DNA of 64,000 nt from Dinoroseobacter sp. (GCA_017643385.1 JAEPNN010000001.1:186001-250000); one strand, 5' to 3'; counted from the stretch's first letter, positions 1-9,918 are shown. Notes: a model not told the origin generated them from the letters alone. A program made the numbers and translations.

Positions 1-257
1 GTCTCGCCTTGGCACTCTGGGCGTTGCAGATCGCGCTGAACACGCTTTGGACACCGGTATTTTTCGGGTTGCGCCGCTTGCGTGCCGGAATGGTGATACT
101 GTCGCTTTTGTGGGTGTCCGTCGTGGCCTGCACAGTTGCGCTTTGGCAGCTTGATTGGATCGCGGGGCTAATGTTTGTGCCCTATGTTGCATGGGTTTCG
201 GTTGCAGCAGCACTGAACCTTTCAGTTTTGCGGCTGAATCCCGAAGTTGTGGACTAA
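1..257 (+). CDS. tspO: TspO/MBR family protein, C-terminal part (cut by window start)
   Basis: Only the last ~85 codons are present; the frame is open to base 1, so the start lies outside. The visible protein has Trp-rich membrane helices (LNTLWTPVFFGL, then WQLDWIAGLMFVPYVAWVS, ending LNLSVLRLNP), the hallmark C-terminal helices of the TspO/peripheral benzodiazepine receptor family. TspO is a membrane tetrapyrrole/oxygen sensor that tunes photosynthesis genes in Rhodobacter. Its place next to crtC matches the Rhodobacter order crtI-crtB-tspO followed by crtC on the other strand. Its TAA stop overlaps the convergent crtC stop by 3 bases. Confidence 0.9.
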   Translation, partial: LALALWALQIALNTLWTPVFFGLRRLRAGMVILSLLWVSVVACTVALWQLDWIAGLMFVPYVAWVSVAAALNLSVLRLNPEVVD

Positions 258-1174
258 TCCGTGAACCGCCACCCCGCCCTGCGCGGGACGCGGCAGGCCA
301 GCATAGGCATCAGAAGTGGGCTGCGAAATCTCGTCAGGTCAAGGGCTTCGTGTACGCCGGTGCTGCGCTCGCCGCGGATCTTAGTTTCGACCATAGCGCG
401 CGTGTAAAACGGCGCGTCGAGCATCGCTTTGACCTGACGGGGTGTGTGACCAGAATCGGCGCGGGTGGTGCGCGCGACCGCCCAGAGACTGCGTGGCAGG
501 CGTGCTGTTGGAGGCGCATCAACCATTCGGGCATCCCCGTCAGGGGAGAAATCTATCGAAGCCGAAAGGGTGCCGCCATCACGGTGGCGCGCATCATAGA
601 AGCAAGTTGCGCCGTGCCTTGTAGGATAACGGCCCCAAGTCCAGTCATCGAAATCGGCTTCCAGCGCGCGCGTGCCGAAATTGGCATCGAAATACCCATG
701 TCCTTTCCAGCGCCAGCCCTTGGCGTCTAAATCCACTGATATGTCTGAAACCGGTGCAAAGGGTCGCCAGATATGCGCCCCATCCGGGGTAAGCGGCAAT
801 TCCTGATCACTGATCGCTGAAGGGGTCACAGTGATCTTGCCCCTGATCCGGCCAAAGAACGGGGGCCCGCCGCGTTCATCGACCGATATTTCCAGACGAT
901 CGCCGGTCCAATGCAGGCTGGAAGGACCCACGGTGAAGCGCTCAGGCGACTGACGCAGCGCTGCGCGCCCGCGATCGATCATGGTGAACCGTCCACCGCG
1001 CCCGTAGGTGGCGACATTGATGCAGACATTGTTGTGTGGATCACGCCGTCCGGACCACCGGTACCAAGGCGAAAACACCGAGCCAATGAATGCAATGACC
1101 GAGATTGCACGCTCCCCATCGTCGCTAATCCCGTCGATATACCACCAGGCGTAGCCGTCGGGCGGAACCGTCAG
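254..1174 (-). CDS. crtC: Acyclic carotenoid 1,2-hydratase CrtC
   Basis: Adds water to the C-1,2 double bond of neurosporene or lycopene in the spheroidene pathway. The protein shows family blocks such as GYAWWYIDGISDDG, SVFSPWYRWSGRRDPHNN, VGPSSLHWTGD, WRPFAPVSDI and GHGYFDANFGTRALE. The end is firm, the start is not: the frame has no ATG, GTG or TTG between the conserved N-terminal block and an ATG at 1474, which is 300 bases inside crtD. The best-placed candidate is a CTG at 1174 that overlaps the crtD stop (CTGA), giving 306 residues and crtD-crtC translational coupling. Function is near certain; the start is a guess. Confidence 0.9.
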   Translation of the reverse strand: MTVPPDGYAWWYIDGISDDGERAISVIAFIGSVFSPWYRWSGRRDPHNNVCINVATYGRGGRFTMIDRGRAALRQSPERFTVGPSSLHWTGDRLEISVDERGGPPFFGRIRGKITVTPSAISDQELPLTPDGAHIWRPFAPVSDISVDLDAKGWRWKGHGYFDANFGTRALEADFDDWTWGRYPTRHGATCFYDARHRDGGTLSASIDFSPDGDARMVDAPPTARLPRSLWAVARTTRADSGHTPRQVKAMLDAPFYTRAMVETKIRGERSTGVHEALDLTRFRSPLLMPMLACRVPRRAGWRFTD

Positions 1175-2679
1175 GTCGAAACGAGGTCCTGCATGATCGC
1201 CTCGGCCGCGTGCCGTCCGGAGAGCGCAGCCATCGGAACCCCCGCGCCCGGATGCGTGCCCCCGCCCGCCAGATACAACCCCGATAGAGCCGTGCGCGCC
1301 CGGGGTCGTTTCAGAGCTGCCGTTATTCCATGTGGGCTCTGCCCGTAGAGTGAGCCCATCGATCCCGGAAACAGATGTTCGAACCCGGTCGGGGTGGTCA
1401 GCGCGTTGTCCGGAGGACTTGGCGAGAAAGTCAGGCCGAAGCGGCGGAGCGTTTGGAATGTCAGTTGGCGGCATGTCTGGACCTCCTCGGGGTCAGGGGT
1501 CTTGCTGGTTATGGCGGGGGCATTGAGAATGATCTCAAAGCGTTCCTGGCCCTTAGGTCGTCCGCGTCCGCTGCCTCGATCTTGTGCGCAAACATAAATT
1601 GTAGGTGCAGTTGGTGTGCGTCCTGCTCGCAGATCCCGAAACTCTGAGGCTGGGTCCGATGCGAAAAATACGTTGTGATGGCCTAGTTCGGGTCCGATTG
1701 CAGCGCTTGCGAAGCTCCAGACGCGGGCGGAATAACTGCGCGGAGCAGATTTTGTGGTTGGCGCGATGTGAGAAACATCTTTGCCCAGTAATCCTGTTGC
1801 CAAGGCGCGGGGGTCGCCTGCGAACACGACGAAGTCGGCAGGCAAACGATGTCCGTTCTTTAAACAGACACCCGTGATCTTCGTCGCGTCGGCTTCTAGA
1901 TGGTGTACGGGTGCTCCTGTCAGAAGCTGACCTCCGATTGCTTGAAAACGATCAGCCAACACTTGAGCGAGATGATGCATCCCGCCATCCACCCGCCAGA
2001 CGCCTGCTTCTTCTGCCCGCCAGATCAGGGAAAGATGCGCCGGCGCTTCCAAAGGTGAGCCGCCCACATACGTGGCGTACCTGCCAAAGAGTTGCCGCAA
2101 CCGGGGGTCAGTAAAGCTATGCGCCAGTTTCTGTGTCAGCTTGTTGAACGTCAAAAGCGTTGGCAGATGTTGAGGTGCAGATAGGGCGTGGCGTGCAAGA
2201 TCTGCAAATGACGGTTCGGGGTTTTGCATCATAGGTGCGTCGAAGAGCATGAAGAGCGATTCTGCGTCTTGGGCAAAACGCTCAAACTCGTGCGCAGCCT
2301 TGGAACCAGCAAAATCACGTATCGCCAAGGCACTGGCTTGCCGATCATCGAATAGATCAAGCTTGCTGCCATCCGGCCAATAGTGTCGCGCAAGAAGGGG
2401 CTCGCGTATCAGCTTTGCATGGTCTTCAAGGCGCGCGCCAGTTGCCGCAAACAGCGCGTCAAAGACGTGGCGCATGGTCAACACGGTTGGCCCCGCATCC
2501 GAAAGTCCTGCGGTCGTGGGAACCGCGCGTGCTTTACCGCCGACCCAGTCATGCTGTTCCAGAAGTGTCACGTCATTGCCGGAAGCGCGTAGCAGCAGCG
2601 CTGCGGATAAACCACCGAACCCGGCGCCAATGACTATGACGCGCGGCACGGGAAATCGACCTGGGTTCTGCGAATGCAT
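1171..2679 (-). CDS. crtD: Hydroxyneurosporene/methoxyneurosporene desaturase CrtD
   Basis: A 502-residue FAD-dependent desaturase that inserts the 3,4 double bond in the spheroidene pathway. An N-terminal dinucleotide-binding motif (VIVIGAGFGGLSAALLL) is followed by the phytoene-desaturase-type segment GPTVLTMRHVFDALF, and the C-terminal FAD motif GLYLAGGGTHPGAGVPMA closes the protein, as in CrtI/CrtD enzymes. It is the first gene of a crtD-crtC unit and diverges from crtE across an intergenic region with two PpsR-type operators, so light and oxygen control through PpsR is expected. CrtI is very similar, but the position next to crtC favours CrtD. Confidence 0.92.
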   Translation of the reverse strand: MHSQNPGRFPVPRVIVIGAGFGGLSAALLLRASGNDVTLLEQHDWVGGKARAVPTTAGLSDAGPTVLTMRHVFDALFAATGARLEDHAKLIREPLLARHYWPDGSKLDLFDDRQASALAIRDFAGSKAAHEFERFAQDAESLFMLFDAPMMQNPEPSFADLARHALSAPQHLPTLLTFNKLTQKLAHSFTDPRLRQLFGRYATYVGGSPLEAPAHLSLIWRAEEAGVWRVDGGMHHLAQVLADRFQAIGGQLLTGAPVHHLEADATKITGVCLKNGHRLPADFVVFAGDPRALATGLLGKDVSHIAPTTKSAPRSYSARVWSFASAAIGPELGHHNVFFASDPASEFRDLRAGRTPTAPTIYVCAQDRGSGRGRPKGQERFEIILNAPAITSKTPDPEEVQTCRQLTFQTLRRFGLTFSPSPPDNALTTPTGFEHLFPGSMGSLYGQSPHGITAALKRPRARTALSGLYLAGGGTHPGAGVPMAALSGRHAAEAIMQDLVST

Positions 2680-2689
2680 TTCAGAATTG

Positions 2690-2721
2690 TTGACTCACAC
2701 TGGGCATCTGTCCAGTATGAT
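2690..2721 (+). promoter_or_regulatory. Likely crtEF promoter overlapping an operator
   Basis: A -35-like TTGACT (2690-2695) is followed by CAGTAT (2713-2718, 17-base spacer) or TATGAT (2716-2721, 20-base spacer). The -10 region lies inside the first TGT-N12-ACA operator, so a bound repressor would block polymerase. The promoter assignment is an inference from sequence; the transcription start is unknown. Confidence 0.5.
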
Positions 2722-2726
2722 TTACA
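2709..2726. promoter_or_regulatory. PpsR/CrtJ-type operator 1 (crtD-crtE)
   Basis: TGT at 2709-2711 and ACA at 2724-2726 are separated by exactly 12 bases, the established PpsR/CrtJ consensus. The site sits between the divergent crtD and crtE genes and overlaps the predicted -10 of crtE. It is paired with a second site 6 bases downstream. Confidence 0.8.
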
Positions 2727-2732
2727 TATTAG

Positions 2733-2750
2733 TGTCATAAATTAATGACA
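2733..2750. promoter_or_regulatory. PpsR/CrtJ-type operator 2 (crtD-crtE)
   Basis: TGTCATAAATTAATGACA: both halves match the TGT-N12-ACA rule and the 5-base arms TGTCA/TGACA are perfect inverted repeats. An ATG inside this site (2745) opens the longest crtE frame, which argues that crtE starts further down at 2787. Confidence 0.82.
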
Positions 2751-2786
2751 CCAAAGGCCGATGCTACTGATCGGTACAGCGAGAGG

Positions 2787-3665
2787 ATGCCAAGTTTGGG
2801 ACTTTCCGAAAGAATTGACAGCGCGGTCTGCGCGGCAATCAACACCGCGCGAGATGGAGCTGCACCTGCTCGGCTTTCTGCGGCATTGGACTACGCGACT
2901 AAACCTGGTGGCGCGCGTATTCGTCCAACCATACTTCTGTCGGTGTCAGTCGCGTGTGGCGACGATCAGCCCCAGATTGCGGACGCGGCTGCGGCAGCGC
3001 TGGAATTGATGCATTGTGCATCGCTGGTACATGACGATTTGCCCTGTTTCGATAATGCCGAGACACGGCGGGGCAAGCCCTCTGTTCACCGCGCGTTCTC
3101 AGAACCGCTGGCGGTTTTGACTGGCGACAGTCTGATCATGCTGGCCTATGAGGTGCTTGCGCGCACCGGCACAATCGACCCTGCCCGTGCGTCGCAGCTT
3201 GTTCTGGCGCTGGCGCGTCGTAGCGGAATGCCAAATGGTATCTGTGCAGGGCAGGGGTGGGAAAGCGAAGCCAAGATTGATCTTAGCGCCTACCATCGGT
3301 CGAAGACAGGCGCGCTCTTTATCGCAGCTACGCAAATGGGCGCCATCGCGGCCGGTGAAGAACCCGAGCCTTGGTTCGAGTTGGGCGACCGCATTGGAGA
3401 GGCCTTCCAGGTTGCCGACGATTTGCGTGACGCCTTAATGGCAGCCGAAGACATCGGCAAACCGGTTGGTCAGGATGCGCGCCATGGGCGGCCAAACTCG
3501 GTGAATTTGCTGGGGGTCGACGGCGCGGTGTCTCGACTTAAGGACATTCTGGGGGGCGCGATCGCGTCCATCCCATCCTGCCCGGGCGAGGCGATGTTGG
3601 CGCACATGGTCACGCAACAAGCGCGGCGACTGATCCCGATGACCGCGCAATCGCAACAGGCCTGA
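2787..3665 (+). CDS. crtE: Geranylgeranyl diphosphate synthase CrtE
   Basis: Condenses isopentenyl and allylic diphosphates to geranylgeranyl diphosphate for carotenoids and the bacteriochlorophyll tail. The first Asp-rich motif is in SLVHDDLPCFDNAETRRGKP, followed by GICAGQGWESE, KTGALFIAATQMGAIAAG and the second Asp motif FQVADDLRDALM. The start at 2787 (MPSLGLSERI) is chosen because Rhodobacter CrtE proteins begin at this level and because the upstream in-frame ATG at 2745 lies in an operator. A GAGAGG directly abuts the 2787 ATG, and a TTG at 2796 is better spaced from it, so the exact start is open. Three bases separate it from crtF. Confidence 0.93.
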   Translation: MPSLGLSERIDSAVCAAINTARDGAAPARLSAALDYATKPGGARIRPTILLSVSVACGDDQPQIADAAAAALELMHCASLVHDDLPCFDNAETRRGKPSVHRAFSEPLAVLTGDSLIMLAYEVLARTGTIDPARASQLVLALARRSGMPNGICAGQGWESEAKIDLSAYHRSKTGALFIAATQMGAIAAGEEPEPWFELGDRIGEAFQVADDLRDALMAAEDIGKPVGQDARHGRPNSVNLLGVDGAVSRLKDILGGAIASIPSCPGEAMLAHMVTQQARRLIPMTAQSQQA

Positions 3666-3668
3666 AGC

Positions 3669-4796
3669 ATGGCCGATATCGGCATGCCACGAACGAGTCT
3701 ATCTTTGCGCGGTTGGACCTCGCGCCTTGTCGCGCGGCCTGAATTCCAGCGCTGGGCCAGCAACACACCAATTCTGTCCTGGTTTGCCAGGCGCGATGGC
3801 GCGGCGTTGTTTGACATCGTCCAGGGGTTCGTCCGATCGCAAGTGTTGTTTGCACTTGTCCAGCTGGAAATCCCCTCTCGCCTTGTTCACGGACCGCAGG
3901 ACGCCGAAAGCCTTGCAAGATTGTGCAAACTGCCGCTGGACCGTATGAAAATCTTGCTGCGTGGGGGCGTTGGGATAGGCATCCTGAAATCATCCAGGCG
4001 AGGCACATACGGCCTGACCCGTCAGGGTGCTGCCCTGACTGGGGTTGCGGGATTACAGGATATGATTCTGCATCATGGCGCGTTTTACCGCGATCTTGAT
4101 GATCCGATCTCACTTTTGACTGGCGAACAGGATACCGAGCTGGCTGCGTTCTGGCCCTATGTATTCGGCGCAGCGAAGGCCGATAATCCAGTGGTGGCCG
4201 AGCGGTATTCAACACTTATGGCCGATACCCAAAAACTGGTCGCCCAGGACACGCTGAATGCCGTCTCACTTGCAGGGATAAAGCGGATGCTGGATGTCGG
4301 CGGGGGAAGCGGGGCGTTCCAAATCGCGGTGGCTGAAGCTCAACCTGAAATCGACCTTGGTGTGTTTGATTTGCCCACAGTTGCAGACGCTGCGAGTCGT
4401 GCAATCGCTGCAGCAGGTGTGTCGAATCGAATCAGCTTTCTCCAAGGATCATTTCGTGACGATCCATTGCCTCAAGGTTTTGACGCGATCTCATTGGTAC
4501 GAGTTCTCTACGATCATGCTGATGACACAGTAGCGAACCTGTTGTCGTCCTGCCGCACCGCTTTACCACCAGGTGGGCGGTTGATTATTTCGGAACCAAT
4601 GTCTGGAGGACGCCGTCCGGATCCGATCACCGATGTTTACTTCGCCTTTTATACACTGGCGATGCGGACGGGTCGCACCCGATCGTCCGAAGAAATCGCT
4701 AAACTTGTTGAGACTGCTGGTTTTACCGATGTCGAGGCCCTCAAGTCTCGCAGGCCTTACGTGACTTCTGTCCTGACCGCTGTCCGCGCAGACTGA
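3669..4796 (+). CDS. crtF: Hydroxyneurosporene-O-methyltransferase CrtF
   Basis: A 375-residue SAM-dependent methyltransferase that methylates the 1-hydroxy group of acyclic carotenoids. The C-terminal half has the SAM motif I ([18 protein letters not shown]), the acidic post-I segment [11 protein letters not shown], and the O-methyltransferase block [13 protein letters not shown]. The N-terminal half is the usual winged-helix dimerisation domain ([20 protein letters not shown]). It follows crtE by 3 bases and forms an operon with it; bchC begins after an intergenic region with a second operator pair. Confidence 0.93.
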   Translation: MADIGMPRTSLSLRGWTSRLVARPEFQRWASNTPILSWFARRDGAALFDIVQGFVRSQVLFALVQLEIPSRLVHGPQDAESLARLCKLPLDRMKILLRGGVGIGILKSSRRGTYGLTRQGAALTGVAGLQDMILHHGAFYRDLDDPISLLTGEQDTELAAFWPYVFGAAKADNPVVAERYSTLMADTQKLVAQDTLNAVSLAGIKRMLDVGGGSGAFQIAVAEAQPEIDLGVFDLPTVADAASRAIAAAGVSNRISFLQGSFRDDPLPQGFDAISLVRVLYDHADDTVANLLSSCRTALPPGGRLIISEPMSGGRRPDPITDVYFAFYTLAMRTGRTRSSEEIAKLVETAGFTDVEALKSRRPYVTSVLTAVRAD

Positions 4797-4810
4797 CACT
4801 TACTTAAAAG

Positions 4811-4828
4811 TGTCCATTTTGATTGACA
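4811..4828. promoter_or_regulatory. PpsR/CrtJ-type operator 1 (crtF-bchC)
   Basis: TGT at 4811-4813 and ACA at 4826-4828 with a 12-base gap match the PpsR/CrtJ consensus. It is 90 bases upstream of the bchC start and 8 bases from the second site, the tandem spacing known for bchC of Rhodobacter. Confidence 0.8.
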
Positions 4829-4836
4829 GATTAAAC

Positions 4837-4854
4837 TGTCAGAATAAACTGACA
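4837..4854. promoter_or_regulatory. PpsR/CrtJ-type operator 2 (crtF-bchC)
   Basis: TGTCAGAATAAACTGACA: perfect TGT-N12-ACA with 5-base inverted arms identical to those of the second crtD-crtE site. Bound together with site 1 it would repress bchCXYZ and read-through into puf under oxygen or strong light. Confidence 0.83.
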
Positions 4855-4917
4855 TTCAGCATTGATGTTTAAGCAAGCGCAAAGACTTGGCGACATCACA
4901 ACGTAGGGAGGTACATT

Positions 4918-5859
4918 GTGGACACGCTTGCTGTCCTTCTCAAAGGTCCAAGACAACTTACCTTGGAGGCGGTCGAACTGACTGAGCCAGGGGCTGAAGA
5001 CGTTGTTGTAGAGATCTCGCATTCCGGAATTTCCACCGGAACCGAGAAGCTATTTTGGACTGGCGAAATCCCTCCGTTTCCGGGAATGGGGTATCCCCTC
5101 GTTCCAGGTTACGAGGCGACCGGGCAAGTCGTGGAAGCAGGCCGCCTCAGTAAATTGTCGCCGGGAGATCATGTCTTTGTTCCGGGCGCAAATTGCTTTG
5201 AAAATGCGCGCGGGCTGTTTGGAGCTGCTGCGCACAGAATCGTCACGAAAGCAGACCGGGTCGCCCGGATTGATCCTGCGCTGGGGGCCGAAGGTGCGCT
5301 GCTGGCGCTGGCAGCCACTGCAAGACATTGCATGGCAGGGCTGAATAAGCGTGTGCCTGATCTGATCGTGGGTCATGGCGTTTTAGGTCGACTTCTTGCT
5401 CGCCTGACAATCGCCGCCGGGGCACCTGCCCCAACGGTGTGGGAGATCGATCCCACCCGTCGGTTGGGTGCTGAAGGCTACGAGGTGATCCACCCCGATG
5501 CCGATACAAAGCGCGACTATGAGGCAATCTATGATGCAAGTGGCCAAGGCGCATTGCTCAACGACCTTGTTGGTCGGATTGCCAAAGGGGGCGAGATTGT
5601 TCTCGCCGGGTTCTATTCAGAGCCGCTTTCCTTTGCGTTCCCGCTCGCCTTCATGAAGGAAGCGCGCTTCCGGGTTTCTGCGGAATGGACACCTGACGAT
5701 CTTATGGCAACGCGAAGCCTGATCGAGGCGGGTGCGCTTTCACTGGCGGGTTTGATTACCGACACCCGTCCGGTTTCCGAGGCTGCTCAAGCCTATCCGC
5801 ACGCTTTTGAAGACCCCGCCTGCCTTAAAATGATCCTCGATTGGAGCGACGCCGCATGA
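4918..5859 (+). CDS. bchC: Bacteriochlorophyllide a dehydrogenase BchC
   Basis: Oxidises the C-3 hydroxyethyl group to acetyl, using NAD, in the last ring steps of bacteriochlorophyllide a synthesis. The 313-residue protein is of the medium-chain dehydrogenase type, with the BchC block [21 protein letters not shown], then [12 protein letters not shown], a nucleotide-binding core ([20 protein letters not shown]) and the end segment [13 protein letters not shown]. The start is GTG at 4918 with a strong GGGAGG 6 bases upstream. The stop overlaps bchX by four bases (ATGA), indicating coupling of bchC and bchX. Confidence 0.95.
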   Translation: MDTLAVLLKGPRQLTLEAVELTEPGAEDVVVEISHSGISTGTEKLFWTGEIPPFPGMGYPLVPGYEATGQVVEAGRLSKLSPGDHVFVPGANCFENARGLFGAAAHRIVTKADRVARIDPALGAEGALLALAATARHCMAGLNKRVPDLIVGHGVLGRLLARLTIAAGAPAPTVWEIDPTRRLGAEGYEVIHPDADTKRDYEAIYDASGQGALLNDLVGRIAKGGEIVLAGFYSEPLSFAFPLAFMKEARFRVSAEWTPDDLMATRSLIEAGALSLAGLITDTRPVSEAAQAYPHAFEDPACLKMILDWSDAA

Positions 5860-6857
5860 AGGACGAGATCCCAGACCTGAAGGGCTATGATGCCCGGTTG
5901 CGCGATGAAGCGGCCGAGCCAACCCTCGAGGTGCCGATGGACGCGCCCACCAAGAAGACGCAAATCATTGCGATCTATGGGAAGGGTGGCATCGGCAAGT
6001 CGTTCACCCTGGCCAATCTCAGCCACATGATGGCCGAACAGGGCAAGCGCGTCCTGCTCATTGGCTGCGATCCCAAATCGGATACGACCTCGCTTTTGTT
6101 TGGTGGCAAGGCTTGCCCGACGATCATCGAGACCTCGACCAAGAAGAAATTGGCGGGCGAAGAGGTCAAAATCGGCGATGTATGCTTCAAGCGCGGTGGC
6201 GTCTTTGCCATGGAGCTTGGTGGTCCAGAGGTCGGACGCGGCTGCGGCGGTCGCGGCATTATTCACGGCTTTGAGCTGTTGGAGAAGCTCGGGTTCCATG
6301 ATTGGGACTTCGACTACGTCCTCCTCGATTTCCTTGGGGACGTCGTATGTGGCGGCTTTGGTTTGCCAATTGCGCGTGACATGGCCCAGAAGGTAATTCT
6401 GGTCGGCTCGAACGATCTGCAATCGCTTTATGTCGCCAATAACGTTTGCTCTGCGGTCGAGTATTTCCGCAAACTGGGCGGAAATGTCGGCGTTGCTGGT
6501 CTCGTCATCAACAAGGATGACGGCACGGGCGAAGCGCAGGCCTTTGCCAAGGCTGTCGATATCCCGGTTTTGGCATCCATCCCTCAGGACGATGACCTGC
6601 GCAAGAAATCAGCGAATTATCAGATCGTGGGTACGGCGCAGGGGCCCTGGGGGTCTCTCTTTGCTGAGCTGGGTATGAACGTGGCCGAAGCGCCGCCACT
6701 ACGCCCGACTGCCCTAACTCAGGACGAATTGCTTGAACTGTTTGATGGCTCCGACACTGGCGCTGGCGTTGTTCTGGAACCTGCCACGGATCAGGACATG
6801 CGCGGCAAGGACGCCAAACCGAAAGAAAGCCTTGAGGTCATTTATGACGATGCGTGA
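5856..6857 (+). CDS. bchX: Chlorophyllide a reductase iron protein BchX
   Basis: The ATP-driven electron donor of chlorophyllide a oxidoreductase, a nitrogenase-like enzyme that reduces ring B. The P-loop [12 protein letters not shown], the switch segment [15 protein letters not shown], and the two Cys contexts that hold the bridging 4Fe-4S cluster (GRGCGGRGI and [10 protein letters not shown]) are all present. The start at 5856 is chosen because it overlaps the bchC stop as ATGA; 15 further in-frame bases upstream lie inside bchC. It runs with bchY and bchZ, its catalytic partners. Length 333 residues, normal for BchX. Confidence 0.96.
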   Translation: MKDEIPDLKGYDARLRDEAAEPTLEVPMDAPTKKTQIIAIYGKGGIGKSFTLANLSHMMAEQGKRVLLIGCDPKSDTTSLLFGGKACPTIIETSTKKKLAGEEVKIGDVCFKRGGVFAMELGGPEVGRGCGGRGIIHGFELLEKLGFHDWDFDYVLLDFLGDVVCGGFGLPIARDMAQKVILVGSNDLQSLYVANNVCSAVEYFRKLGGNVGVAGLVINKDDGTGEAQAFAKAVDIPVLASIPQDDDLRKKSANYQIVGTAQGPWGSLFAELGMNVAEAPPLRPTALTQDELLELFDGSDTGAGVVLEPATDQDMRGKDAKPKESLEVIYDDA

Positions 6858-6866
6858 GGGAACTCG

Positions 6867-8429
6867 GTGAGAGACGAAGTCACATATGATGACGCGGCAA
6901 ACGCCGAGGTGATCAAAGGATCGCCCCGTGAAGATGTGCCCGAGCTTCAGGGTGATCCTGGGCTGGGATGCCATTCGGGATCCACGCTTGCAGAGGCAGC
7001 GCGTGCGGCCGGGCAGTCCGAATTGCTCGACAAATATGCGGCTGATTACCCTCAAGGACCCCATGACAAACCGCAATCCATGTGCCCGGCCTTTGGCTCG
7101 TTGCGTGTGGGGCTGCGGATGCGGCGCGTAGCCACCGTCCTCTCGGGGTCGGCCTGCTGCGTTTACGGGCTGACATTCGTTTCGCATTTCTACGGTGCGC
7201 GACGGTCGGTGGGCTACGTGCCGTTCAATTCCGAAACGTTGGTGACGGGCAAATTGTTCGAAGACATACGCGACAGCGTCCATGAACTGGCAGATCCTGA
7301 TCGCTATGACGCCATCGTGGTGACGAATCTTTGTGTTCCTACTGCCAGTGGTGTGCCGCTTCGGTTGTTGCCTGACGAGATCAACGGCGTGCGGATCGTT
7401 GGGATTGACGTGCCGGGCTTTGGCATTCCAACCCACGCCGAGGCAAAAGACGTACTGGCAGGCGCCATGCTCGACTATGCGCGTCAGGAAATTGAAGCGG
7501 GCCCTGTGGCGCGTCCGGAACGAGGCACGTCAGACCTGCCCACGGTATCGCTTTTGGGTGAAATGTTCCCAGCCGATCCTGTCATGATCGGGCAAATGCT
7601 GGCGCCTATGGGGTTGGCTGCGGGTCCCGTGGTGCCATGCCGCGAATGGCGCGAGCTTTATGCTGCGCTTGATTGCGGTGCAGTGGCGGCAATCCATCCA
7701 TTCTATACTTCTGCAGTCCGCGTCTTTGAACGCGCTGGGCGTCCTATAGTTGGTTCGGCCCCCGTGGGGTATGACGGAACAGCAGCTTGGCTCACCGCAA
7801 TCGGAGATGCCTTCGGCTTGTCATCCGATAAGATTGCTGCGGCACAAAATGCATTCTTGCCTGCAATCAAGGGGGCTCTGTCTCAGTCTCGCATTGACGG
7901 CACGCTGACCGTCTCAGGATATGAGGGCAGCGAATTACTGGTCGCCCGGCTGCTGATCGAAAGCGGGGCACAGGTGCCTTATGTCGGCACTGCCTGCCCG
8001 AAAACACCGTGGAACGAAGAAGATGCTGCCTGGCTCGAAGCCAAAGGTGCGCGCGTAAAGTTCCGCGTTTCGCTGGAAGATGACTGCGCCGCGGTCGAGG
8101 CTATTCGCCCCTCACTTGCGATCGGAACAACGCCTGTTGTCCAGAAAGCCAAGGAGATGGGAATTCCGGCGCTGTACTTTACCAACCTGATTTCGGCGCG
8201 CCCCCTCATGGGTCCTGCAGGAGCGGGCAGCTTGATCGAAGTTGTGAACGCGGCCATCGCTGGCAAGGACCGGATGGATCGGATGAAATCCTTCTTCGAC
8301 GGGGTTGGCACCGAAGACACCGCTGGTGTCTGGGAAGGGGATCCCAATCTGCGCCCCGATTTCCGGGCATTAAACCAAAAGAAGCTTGAAAAAGCGGCGC
8401 GCGCCCGCAAAGCGGCGGAGATGATCTGA
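6867..8429 (+). CDS. bchY: Chlorophyllide a reductase subunit BchY
   Basis: One half of the NifDK-like catalytic component that reduces chlorophyllide a. The 520-residue protein carries the cluster-ligand Cys contexts [21 protein letters not shown] and [10 protein letters not shown] near the N-terminus, then the oxidoreductase-nitrogenase fold ([33 protein letters not shown]). It starts with GTG nine bases after bchX and its TGA shares a base with the bchZ ATG (TGATG), so bchY and bchZ are translationally coupled for equal amounts. Confidence 0.95.
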   Translation: MRDEVTYDDAANAEVIKGSPREDVPELQGDPGLGCHSGSTLAEAARAAGQSELLDKYAADYPQGPHDKPQSMCPAFGSLRVGLRMRRVATVLSGSACCVYGLTFVSHFYGARRSVGYVPFNSETLVTGKLFEDIRDSVHELADPDRYDAIVVTNLCVPTASGVPLRLLPDEINGVRIVGIDVPGFGIPTHAEAKDVLAGAMLDYARQEIEAGPVARPERGTSDLPTVSLLGEMFPADPVMIGQMLAPMGLAAGPVVPCREWRELYAALDCGAVAAIHPFYTSAVRVFERAGRPIVGSAPVGYDGTAAWLTAIGDAFGLSSDKIAAAQNAFLPAIKGALSQSRIDGTLTVSGYEGSELLVARLLIESGAQVPYVGTACPKTPWNEEDAAWLEAKGARVKFRVSLEDDCAAVEAIRPSLAIGTTPVVQKAKEMGIPALYFTNLISARPLMGPAGAGSLIEVVNAAIAGKDRMDRMKSFFDGVGTEDTAGVWEGDPNLRPDFRALNQKKLEKAARARKAAEMI

Positions 8430-9898
8430 TGTTGATTCAAGATCATGATCGGGCCGGGGGCTACTGGGGCGCTGTTTACGCGTTCTGCGCAGTGAAAGGC
8501 TTGCAGGTCGTTATCGACGGTCCTGTAGGTTGCGAAAACCTGCCCGTAACAAGTGTTCTGCATTATACTGATGCCTTGCCGCCGCACGAGCTTCCCATCG
8601 TAGTGACGGGTCTGGGTGAAGAAGAGCTGGGTCGTGATGGTACCGAGGGCGCCATGAAACGCGCCTGGGGCACACTTGATCCCGCCTTGCCTGCAGTCGT
8701 GGTTACAGGCTCGATCGCCGAGATGATCGGGGGCGGCGTGACGCCGGAAGGCACGAATATCCAGCGTTTCCTGCCGCGCACCATCGATGAAGATCAATGG
8801 GAAGCCGCAGATCGGGCGATGACCTGGATCTTTACCGAGTTTGGCATGACCAAGGGGCGGATGCCGCCAGAGGCCAAGCGCGAAGACGGTGCAAAACCCC
8901 GCGTAAACATTCTTGGGCCAATGTATGGGGCCTTCAATATGCCATCGGATCTGGCCGAGATTCGTCGTCTGGTTGAGGGCATCGGCGCCGAAGTGAACAT
9001 GGTTATGCCGCTTGGCGCGCATCTGGCCGAAATGCGCAACCTGGTGAATGCGGATGTGAATGTCTGCATGTATCGCGAGTTTGGCCGCGGATTGGCGGAT
9101 GTGCTCGGTAAACCTTACCTGCAGGCCCCGATCGGTTTGGATAGCACCACGAAGTTCCTCCGCAAGCTGGGCGAGCTTCTGGATCTTGATCCGGAACCTT
9201 TCATCGAGCGCGAGAAACACAGCACTATCAAACCGCTCTGGGATCTTTGGAGATCGGTGACGCAGGATTTCTTTGCCACCGCCAGCTTCGCGATCGTTGC
9301 CAACGAAACTTATGCACGCGGCATTCGGAACTTCCTTGAAGCCGACTTGGGCCTGCCTTGCGCGTTTGCCGTGGCCCGTTCTGCGGGGGCCAAAACAAAC
9401 AACGAAGAAGTACGCGCGCTTCTGGGTAGCAAACGACCCCTCATCGTCATGGGGTCGATCAACGAAAAGATGTACCTGGCCGAAATGAAAGCTGGCCACG
9501 GTCCGCAGCCTGCGTTCATTCCTGCATCTTTCCCTGGCGCTGCCATCAGACGAGCCACCGGAACGCCCATGATGGGATATGCCGGTGCCACCTATCTGGT
9601 GCAGGAAGTGTGTAACGGGCTGTTTGATGCTTTGTTCCATATCCTTCCACTCGCCTCGGATATGGATGCTGCCGAAGCTACGCCAACGACGCTTCGTCGC
9701 AATATGCCTTGGGATGCAGACGCGCAGGCCGCGCTGGATCGCATTGTTGAAACCCACCCGATCCTGACCCGGATATCTGCCGCCAAGACGCTGCGTGACG
9801 CGGCTGAAAGCGCTGCGCTCGCGCGAGGCGATGAACGGGTCGTTGTTGAAACCGTAAATGCACTCGATCCCGGTGGGGCCGAGTTGGAACGCACTTAA
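8429..9898 (+). CDS. bchZ: Chlorophyllide a reductase subunit BchZ
   Basis: The second catalytic subunit, paired with BchY; together they hold the 4Fe-4S cluster and bind chlorophyllide. The N-terminal segment [25 protein letters not shown] has the expected cluster Cys, followed by [14 protein letters not shown] and [21 protein letters not shown]. Length 489 residues. In Rhodobacter the puf promoter lies in the 3' part of bchZ, so transcription of the following pufQ-pufC genes probably also starts inside this gene; no clear promoter could be picked by eye. Confidence 0.95.
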   Translation: MLIQDHDRAGGYWGAVYAFCAVKGLQVVIDGPVGCENLPVTSVLHYTDALPPHELPIVVTGLGEEELGRDGTEGAMKRAWGTLDPALPAVVVTGSIAEMIGGGVTPEGTNIQRFLPRTIDEDQWEAADRAMTWIFTEFGMTKGRMPPEAKREDGAKPRVNILGPMYGAFNMPSDLAEIRRLVEGIGAEVNMVMPLGAHLAEMRNLVNADVNVCMYREFGRGLADVLGKPYLQAPIGLDSTTKFLRKLGELLDLDPEPFIEREKHSTIKPLWDLWRSVTQDFFATASFAIVANETYARGIRNFLEADLGLPCAFAVARSAGAKTNNEEVRALLGSKRPLIVMGSINEKMYLAEMKAGHGPQPAFIPASFPGAAIRRATGTPMMGYAGATYLVQEVCNGLFDALFHILPLASDMDAAEATPTTLRRNMPWDADAQAALDRIVETHPILTRISAAKTLRDAAESAALARGDERVVVETVNALDPGGAELERT

Positions 9899-9918
9899 GG
9901 ACAAGGAGAAACGCAGGA

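Noticed and set aside
155-730. 191-codon plus-strand frame across the tspO end and crtC
   Set aside because: Overlaps crtC coding sequence in antisense; low-complexity composition, no family features.
4860-4876. TTGATGTTTAAGCAA as an FnrL site before bchC
   Set aside because: The right half does not match ATCAA with a 4-base gap; only one half is good.
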